Shown: in pieces, positions 38,087-42,362 of the stretch
Numbering within the stretch: position 1 is the stretch's first letter
Layout of the letters: each line of letters starts with the position of its first letter
NCBI GenBank assembly: GCA_003023105.1
Contig: PXSZ01000079.1
Coordinates: forward strand, 1 to 42,362
Direction: 5' to 3'
Origin: Bacteroidetes bacterium QH_10_64_37
Lineage (GTDB): Bacteria; Bacteroidota; Rhodothermia; Rhodothermales; Salinibacteraceae
Length of the DNA stretch: 42,362 bases
The notes under the pieces: model-generated
What the model was told of the DNA's origin: nothing
The model's input: the letters and a program-made list of their open reading frames with translations, nothing else
The model's database searches: none
Translations under genes and position numbers: made by a program

Positions 38087-40222
38087 ATGAAGCCTGAAGC
38101 CAAGATCCAAGACATTGAGTTTGTCCCTGAACGGTCGCTCTCTCTGGAGACCGGCCGCATCGCCAAGCAGGCGGATGGGGCCGTCGTGGCCCGCCTGGGC
38201 GACACGATGGTCCTCTCCACCGCCACGATCAGCGACTCTGTCAATGAGTCGAACTTCTTTCCTCTGACCGTTGACTATCGAGAGAAGTTTGCCGCGGGCG
38301 GAAAAGTCCCGGGCGGATTCATCAAGCGAGAAGGCCGTCCCACCGACAAGGAGACGCTTACGGCGCGGCTCATCGATCGGGCCGTGCGGCCGCTCTTTCC
38401 GGACGGCTTCTACCACGACGTTCACGTGGTGAACTTCGTCATCTCGGCGGGGCAGGATTTCGACGCGGACGTGATTGCCGGCGTCGGGTCGTCCGCCGCC
38501 CTCATGCTGTCGGGCGCGCCGTTTGCGGGCCCCTTTGCCGAGGTGCGCGTGGGCCGCGTAGACGGCGAGTACATCGTGAACCCGACGATGCAGCAGACCG
38601 AGGAGAGCGACCTCGACCTCGTGGTGGCGGGGAAGGAAGATGCGCTCGTGATGGTGGAGGGCGAGGCCCACGAGATTAGCGAGGAAAGCATGATCGAGGC
38701 CCTCGACGAAGCCCACCGGTCGATCCGGCGGCTCTGCCGCGGGCAGGAGCGCCTCGTGGAGCAGGCCGGCGAGCCGGAGCCCTTCGAGTGGGAAGCCGAC
38801 CTGGTGCCGGAGGAGCTCGTGGAGCGCATGAAGCAGCAGTACGGTCAGAAGGTGGCGGACCACATCCACGGCCCCTACAGCAAGGAAATCTTTCACGGCG
38901 GCATCTCCGACATCAAGGACGAGGCCGTCGACGACGTGCTCGGGGATGAGGCCGAGACGCCCGAGGGCTACACCGCCTCGGACATTCGCGACGCCATCGG
39001 GGAGGTGGAGAAGGCAGAGATGCGCAGCATGATTGTTGAGGAAGGCAAGCGCATCGACGAACGGGACCAGACCGACGTCCGGGACCTTTGGATGGAGGTC
39101 GGCTATCTTCCGCGCGTGCATGGGTCCGCCATCTTCACGCGGGGCGAGACGCAGGTGCTCGGTTCGGTGACGCTCGGCACCTCGGAGGACGTGCAGCCGG
39201 TCGACGAGGTCTTCGCCGACACCGACAAGCCGTTCTATCTTCACTATCGCTTCCCGCCCTTCTCCGTGGGCGAGGCCAGCTACCTGCGCGGGCCGAAGCG
39301 CCGCGAGATTGGGCACAGCATGCTCGCCGAGCGGGCGCTGCGGCCGGTCATTCCGGAGCAGGACGAATTCCCGTACACCATCCGCATCAACGCCGACGTA
39401 ATGGAGTCGAACGGCTCCTCGTCGATGGCGAGCGTCTGCGCGGGCAGCCTCGCCCTGATGGAGGCGGGCGTGCCCATCGACAAGCCGGTGGCCGGCATCG
39501 CCATGGGCCTCGTCAAGCAGGGCGACCAGACGACCGTCCTGACCGACATTCTCGGCCAGGAGGACCACCTGGGCGACATGGACTTCAAGATCACGGGCAC
39601 CCCCGACGGCATTACGGCCTGCCAGATGGACATGAAGATCGAAGGCCTCTCACGGGACGTGATGCTGAAGGCCCTGAAGCAGGCTCGGGAGGCCCGCTCC
39701 TTCATCCTCGACAGCATGCGGGACACGATTGCGGAGCCGCGGGCAGAGCTCTCCGAGCACGCTCCGCGCCTCACGAAGCTCACCATCGATCCGGATCGCA
39801 TCGGTGCCGTCATTGGCCCGGGCGGGAAGGTCGTTAAGAGCGTGCAGGAAGAGACGAACACGGAAATCGCCGTTGAGGAAGAAGAAGGCGTCGGCATCGT
39901 GACGATTGCGGCGACCAATCAGGACGACGCCGAGGCGGCCATCGAGCGGATCAAGCAGATCGTGGCGGTGCCCGAGGAGGGCGAGGACTACGTCGGCACC
40001 GTCAAGGGCATTCGCGACTTCGGCGCGTTCGTGGAGATCATGCCCGAGAAAACGGGTCTCCTTCACGTCTCCGAGATCTCCCACGACTACGTCGAAAACG
40101 TCGACGATTACTTCGCCGTGGGCGACAAGGTGAAGGTCCATCTCCTCGAGGTCCACGACGACGGCAAGATGCGTCTCACGCGGAAGCCGTTCGTGGACGA
40201 GGACGGTCAGAAAAACAACTAA
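38087..40222 (+). CDS. pnp: polyribonucleotide nucleotidyltransferase (PNPase)
   Basis: A 711-residue phosphorolytic 3'-5' exoribonuclease of mRNA decay. The start at 38087 (MKPEAKIQDIEFVPERSLSLETGRIAKQADGAVV) leads directly into the first RNase PH domain; frames upstream are not protein-like. The order is RNase PH1 (about 10-215, with FFPLTVDYREKFAAGGKVPGGF and RLIDRAVRPLFP), a helical linker, then RNase PH2 with the catalytic GSSSMASVCAGSLALMEAGVP and DILGQEDHLGDMDFK. A KH domain (about 563-625, IGPGGKVVKSVQEET) and an S1 domain (about 634-705, GIRDFGAFVEIMPEKTGLLHVSEI) follow. In E. coli, PNPase is autoregulated via its leader RNA; the leader here is 141 bp from rpsO. Confidence 0.97.
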   Translation: MKPEAKIQDIEFVPERSLSLETGRIAKQADGAVVARLGDTMVLSTATISDSVNESNFFPLTVDYREKFAAGGKVPGGFIKREGRPTDKETLTARLIDRAVRPLFPDGFYHDVHVVNFVISAGQDFDADVIAGVGSSAALMLSGAPFAGPFAEVRVGRVDGEYIVNPTMQQTEESDLDLVVAGKEDALVMVEGEAHEISEESMIEALDEAHRSIRRLCRGQERLVEQAGEPEPFEWEADLVPEELVERMKQQYGQKVADHIHGPYSKEIFHGGISDIKDEAVDDVLGDEAETPEGYTASDIRDAIGEVEKAEMRSMIVEEGKRIDERDQTDVRDLWMEVGYLPRVHGSAIFTRGETQVLGSVTLGTSEDVQPVDEVFADTDKPFYLHYRFPPFSVGEASYLRGPKRREIGHSMLAERALRPVIPEQDEFPYTIRINADVMESNGSSSMASVCAGSLALMEAGVPIDKPVAGIAMGLVKQGDQTTVLTDILGQEDHLGDMDFKITGTPDGITACQMDMKIEGLSRDVMLKALKQAREARSFILDSMRDTIAEPRAELSEHAPRLTKLTIDPDRIGAVIGPGGKVVKSVQEETNTEIAVEEEEGVGIVTIAATNQDDAEAAIERIKQIVAVPEEGEDYVGTVKGIRDFGAFVEIMPEKTGLLHVSEISHDYVENVDDYFAVGDKVKVHLLEVHDDGKMRLTRKPFVDEDGQKNN

Positions 40223-40282
40223 CCGTCCCGAGCGTCCGCCGGGTCCACCATCCCGGCTCCACACGCATCTGCACGAGCGATC

Positions 40283-40309
40283 GGCGAGGGCCCTCCGGCT
40301 CTCGCCTTT
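40283..40309 (+). terminator. intrinsic terminator after pnp
   Basis: GGCGAGGGCC (40283-40292) pairs with GGCTCTCGCC (40297-40306) through nine Watson-Crick pairs and one G-T wobble, loop CTCC, followed by TTTCGTG. It is 60 bp after the pnp stop. Confidence 0.7.
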
Positions 40310-40325
40310 CGTGTAGGAGCGCGTT

Positions 40326-40358
40326 TGGGCGTTTGGGAGTGTGGAGGAAAAACGCCCA
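40326..40358. repeat. 9-bp inverted repeat upstream of scpA
   Basis: TGGGCGTTT (40326-40334) and AAACGCCCA (40350-40358) are perfect complements with a 15-nt spacer, about 105-135 bp before the scpA start. The surrounding bases repeat the theme CGCCCA/GGGCGT. No T tract follows on either strand, so it may be an operator or leader element rather than a terminator. Confidence 0.4.
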
Positions 40359-40460
40359 CACGCCCATACGCAACCTTTGTGCGTTCGAGCACACCGGAGC
40401 GCCACACGCAAAAACGATTTACAAACTTCCTCACACCTCGGTAAACCGCCATCCTCCGCC

Positions 40461-41270
40461 ATGTACCGCGTTGAGCTGGAGCAATTCGAGGGGCCGATGG
40501 ACCTGCTCCTGTTTTTTATCAAGCGGGACGAGATCGACATCTACGACATCCCCATCGCCCGCATCGCCGACGAGTACCTCGCCTACGTGCGGGTGATGGA
40601 GAAGATTGACCTCGACGGGGTGGGCGATTTCATTTACATGGCGGCCCTCCTCATCAACATCAAGGCCCGCATGCTCCTGCCCTCGCAGGAGGCCGACGAG
40701 GAGGGAGAGGCCGTCGACCCGCGCCGCGAGCTGGTTGAGCGGCTCTTGGAGTACGTGCGCTTCAAAGAGGCCGCCGATCAGCTCTCCACCCGCCGGGAGC
40801 GTCGTCGCGAGTACTTCGTTCGGCGCGACGCAGCCGACGACCGCGAACGGGTGGAGGAGAGCCACGAGGTAGAGGTCGACGCCTCCGTGTACGAACTCGT
40901 CGAGGCGCTCGGGCGCGTCCTCGAAGTGGACGACGAGGACGACGAGCCGGTCCACGAGGTGGAGCCGGTCGAACACACCGTCGAGGAGCAACAGCGCTAC
41001 GTAATGCGGCGTCTCGACCAGGAGTCGCGGGTGTCCTTCCGGGACCTCGTCCGGCGCGAGTCGAGAGGATTCGTCATTGCGACGTTTCTGGCCCTTCTCG
41101 AGTTGGTGCGCCAGCATCACCTCCGGCTCCAGGTGGAAGACAACGCGTCCGATTTCTTTGTGGAAGTACGGACGGATCAGCCCCTCCAGCCCGACGATCC
41201 GGCCCATCAGGATCTCCCGCATCCGCAGGGCGATGGGGCCTTTGGGGAGAATCCAGATCTGTCAGAGTAG
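40461..41270 (+). CDS. scpA: segregation and condensation protein A (kleisin)
   Basis: A 269-residue kleisin subunit of the Smc-ScpAB condensin that links the Smc heads and organises and segregates the chromosome. The start at 40461 gives the standard N-terminus MYRVELEQFEGPMDLLLFFIKRDEIDIYDIPI, followed by YLAYVRVMEKIDLDGVGDFIYMAALLINIKARMLLP. The middle is Arg/Glu-rich and flexible, and a C-terminal winged-helix part (FRDLVRRESRGFVIATFLALLELVRQHHLRLQ) closes the protein. The last 30 residues are Pro/Asp-rich. scpB is not adjacent downstream: a lipoprotein gene follows instead. Confidence 0.92.
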   Translation: MYRVELEQFEGPMDLLLFFIKRDEIDIYDIPIARIADEYLAYVRVMEKIDLDGVGDFIYMAALLINIKARMLLPSQEADEEGEAVDPRRELVERLLEYVRFKEAADQLSTRRERRREYFVRRDAADDRERVEESHEVEVDASVYELVEALGRVLEVDDEDDEPVHEVEPVEHTVEEQQRYVMRRLDQESRVSFRDLVRRESRGFVIATFLALLELVRQHHLRLQVEDNASDFFVEVRTDQPLQPDDPAHQDLPHPQGDGAFGENPDLSE

Positions 41271-41460
41271 GGCGTGGATATTCGTATCGAAAGGGGCATT
41301 TCTACACCTCCCACGCCCCCGTCCAGTCGTCTATGGGAACCGGAAAGGGAAAGCGACGGATCCGTTCCTCCAAAATTTTACCATTAGGTGCTCTTTTGGA
41401 TTAGGAACGCTTCTTGCCACATACATCCGTGAATCGCTTTCCGACCTACATTTATGTCTC

Positions 41461-42362
41461 ATGTCCCATCCTTTTTCCGCTCGCGTTGGTCGAGTTTGTA
41501 TCCTTGCCCTTGCTGCCTCCGCATTGATGTTTTTTGGGATGGGGTGCGATGTCGGCGGGGGAGGATCGAATGAAGTGACCCTCTCCGGTCGGGTGTTGGA
41601 CGCATCATCGAATCCGGTGAACGACGCACTGGTCACCTTCCAGTTCACAGACGGCTCGGATGAGGCGGTGGAGCGGACCGCCCAGACCGACTCGGCGGGG
41701 CATTTTTCCAAGAGCCTCGAGGTCGACCAGACGGTGGAGGTAGTCATTACCGCGTCGAAGAAAGAGGCGAATGTGCAACAGGTCCGGCAGGTCTCCCCCG
41801 ACGCTGGTCCCATGGACGATCTGGCGTTTACGCTCAGTATTGGCAGTGAAGAAAACCGCGAGCCCGGGCGGCCCACGAACATCATCCTACAGGGTCAATC
41901 GGCGAGTGCGATTCGCGTTCAGGAAAGCGGGGGGACCAGTGTGGCGCGCCTGACCTTTCAGGTCGTAGACTCGACCGGCAAAGCCATTGACATCGACCAG
42001 GCCGTGGATGTCAACTTTCGCTTTGGCAAACAACCCGGCGACGCCACCCTCACGCCAAGTACGGTGACGACCAACGGCCAGGGGCAGGCCACGGTGAACG
42101 TATTGAGCGGCAAGACGGCTGGCGTGGTACAACTCTTGGCAACGACGCAGCGGCCCGATGGAACCGAGCTGAAGTCCAAACCGGTGGGTCTCGCCATCCA
42201 CGGGGGGCTTCCCAACAAATGCCACTTCAGCCTCGGCCCCGCACAGTTCAACTTCCCCGGCCTCACAGAATTTGGGGTGTCGAATTCCATCAACGTCTTC
42301 GTAGGCGACAAGTACGGGAACCCGGTGGTGCCGGGGACCTCGGTCTACTTCAGTACGAACGC
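41461..42362 (+). CDS. Ig-like domain lipoprotein, 3' end beyond the window
   Basis: An open frame starts at 41461 (MSHPFSARVGRV) and runs to the window end, giving at least 300 residues. A signal peptide with lipobox FFGMGC (Cys29) marks it as a lipoprotein. A Gly-rich spacer leads to a carboxypeptidase-regulatory-like beta domain (VTLSGRVLDASSNPVNDALVTFQF, then TDSAGHFSKSLEVDQTVEVVITASKK). This is followed by a bacterial Ig-like (Big_1/invasin type) domain with FQVVDSTGKAIDIDQAVDVNFRF and TVTTNGQGQATVNVLSG. A second Ig-like domain appears to begin near residue 275 (VFVGDKYGNPVVPGTSVYF). Such proteins are surface-exposed; the binding partner is unknown. It is incomplete only because the window ends. 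Confidence 0.85.
   Translation, partial: MSHPFSARVGRVCILALAASALMFFGMGCDVGGGGSNEVTLSGRVLDASSNPVNDALVTFQFTDGSDEAVERTAQTDSAGHFSKSLEVDQTVEVVITASKKEANVQQVRQVSPDAGPMDDLAFTLSIGSEENREPGRPTNIILQGQSASAIRVQESGGTSVARLTFQVVDSTGKAIDIDQAVDVNFRFGKQPGDATLTPSTVTTNGQGQATVNVLSGKTAGVVQLLATTQRPDGTELKSKPVGLAIHGGLPNKCHFSLGPAQFNFPGLTEFGVSNSINVFVGDKYGNPVVPGTSVYFSTN

Larger units (their letters stand above)
40223..40460. other. pnp-scpA intergenic region
   Basis: This 238-bp gap holds the pnp terminator (40283-40309) and the inverted repeat at 40326-40358. The remainder includes the scpA leader and presumably its promoter, but no -10/-35 pair could be called with confidence. No small gene was seen. Confidence 0.4.

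Noticed and set aside
41270..41318. Inverted repeat GGGCGTGG / CCACGCCC after scpA
   Set aside because: The loop is 33 nt long and no T tract follows, so it was not called as a terminator; it may be chance in GC-rich DNA.

Overview
The window looks like chromosomal core-genome DNA from a salt-in halophile of the Rhodothermota/Bacteroidota side, most likely Salinibacter or a close relative. This is inferred from the high GC content, the strongly acidic proteins even among ribosome-associated factors, a hybrid two-component (HTCS-type) sensor/regulator, a glutaminyl-tRNA synthetase with a YqeY-like tail, and start codons mostly lacking clear Shine-Dalgarno sites. No tRNA, rRNA, CRISPR array, insertion sequence or prophage was seen.

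Left part (1-10043), mostly minus strand: exported intradiol dioxygenase-like protein, SnoaL-like exported protein, an acidic secreted protein, a small PH-like protein, a frameshifted HTCS sensor/regulator, a poorly supported ORF at 7275-7643, and glnS. Between the HTCS and the PH-like gene lies a symmetric array of TGCGACA/TGTCGCA half-sites, the most striking unexplained signal in the window.

Middle part (10044-17804), minus strand: a propionate/methylmalonyl-CoA module with mutA, mutB and the chaperone GTPase meaB. A decayed Uma2-type gene has lodged between mutB and meaB. A lipoprotein lies downstream of meaB, and a SpoU-type RNA methyltransferase lies upstream of mutA.

Right of that (18011-28517): a LEA-type lipoprotein, cmk and rpsA (six S1 domains plus a helix-hairpin-helix-like tail), an ACT-domain malic enzyme, a DUF434 protein and two small unknown proteins. 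Next come an aldehyde dehydrogenase on the minus strand and a divergent PLP aminotransferase.

Final part (28609-42362), plus strand: prfB with its programmed +1 frameshift, then the conserved information-processing cluster rimP-nusA-infB-rbfA-truB-ribF-rpsO-pnp, followed by scpA (kleisin) and the start of an Ig-like lipoprotein cut by the window end. The cluster joins ribosome maturation (RimP, RbfA), transcription elongation/antitermination (NusA), translation initiation (IF2), tRNA modification (TruB), flavin synthesis (RibF), S15 and mRNA decay (PNPase). Several intrinsic-terminator-like hairpins punctuate it, including two upstream of rimP and one between rpsO and pnp.

No wholly new system was evident. 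The best leads are the operator-like array, the leader hairpins of the nusA, rpsO and rpsA transcripts, and the unusual protein architectures.
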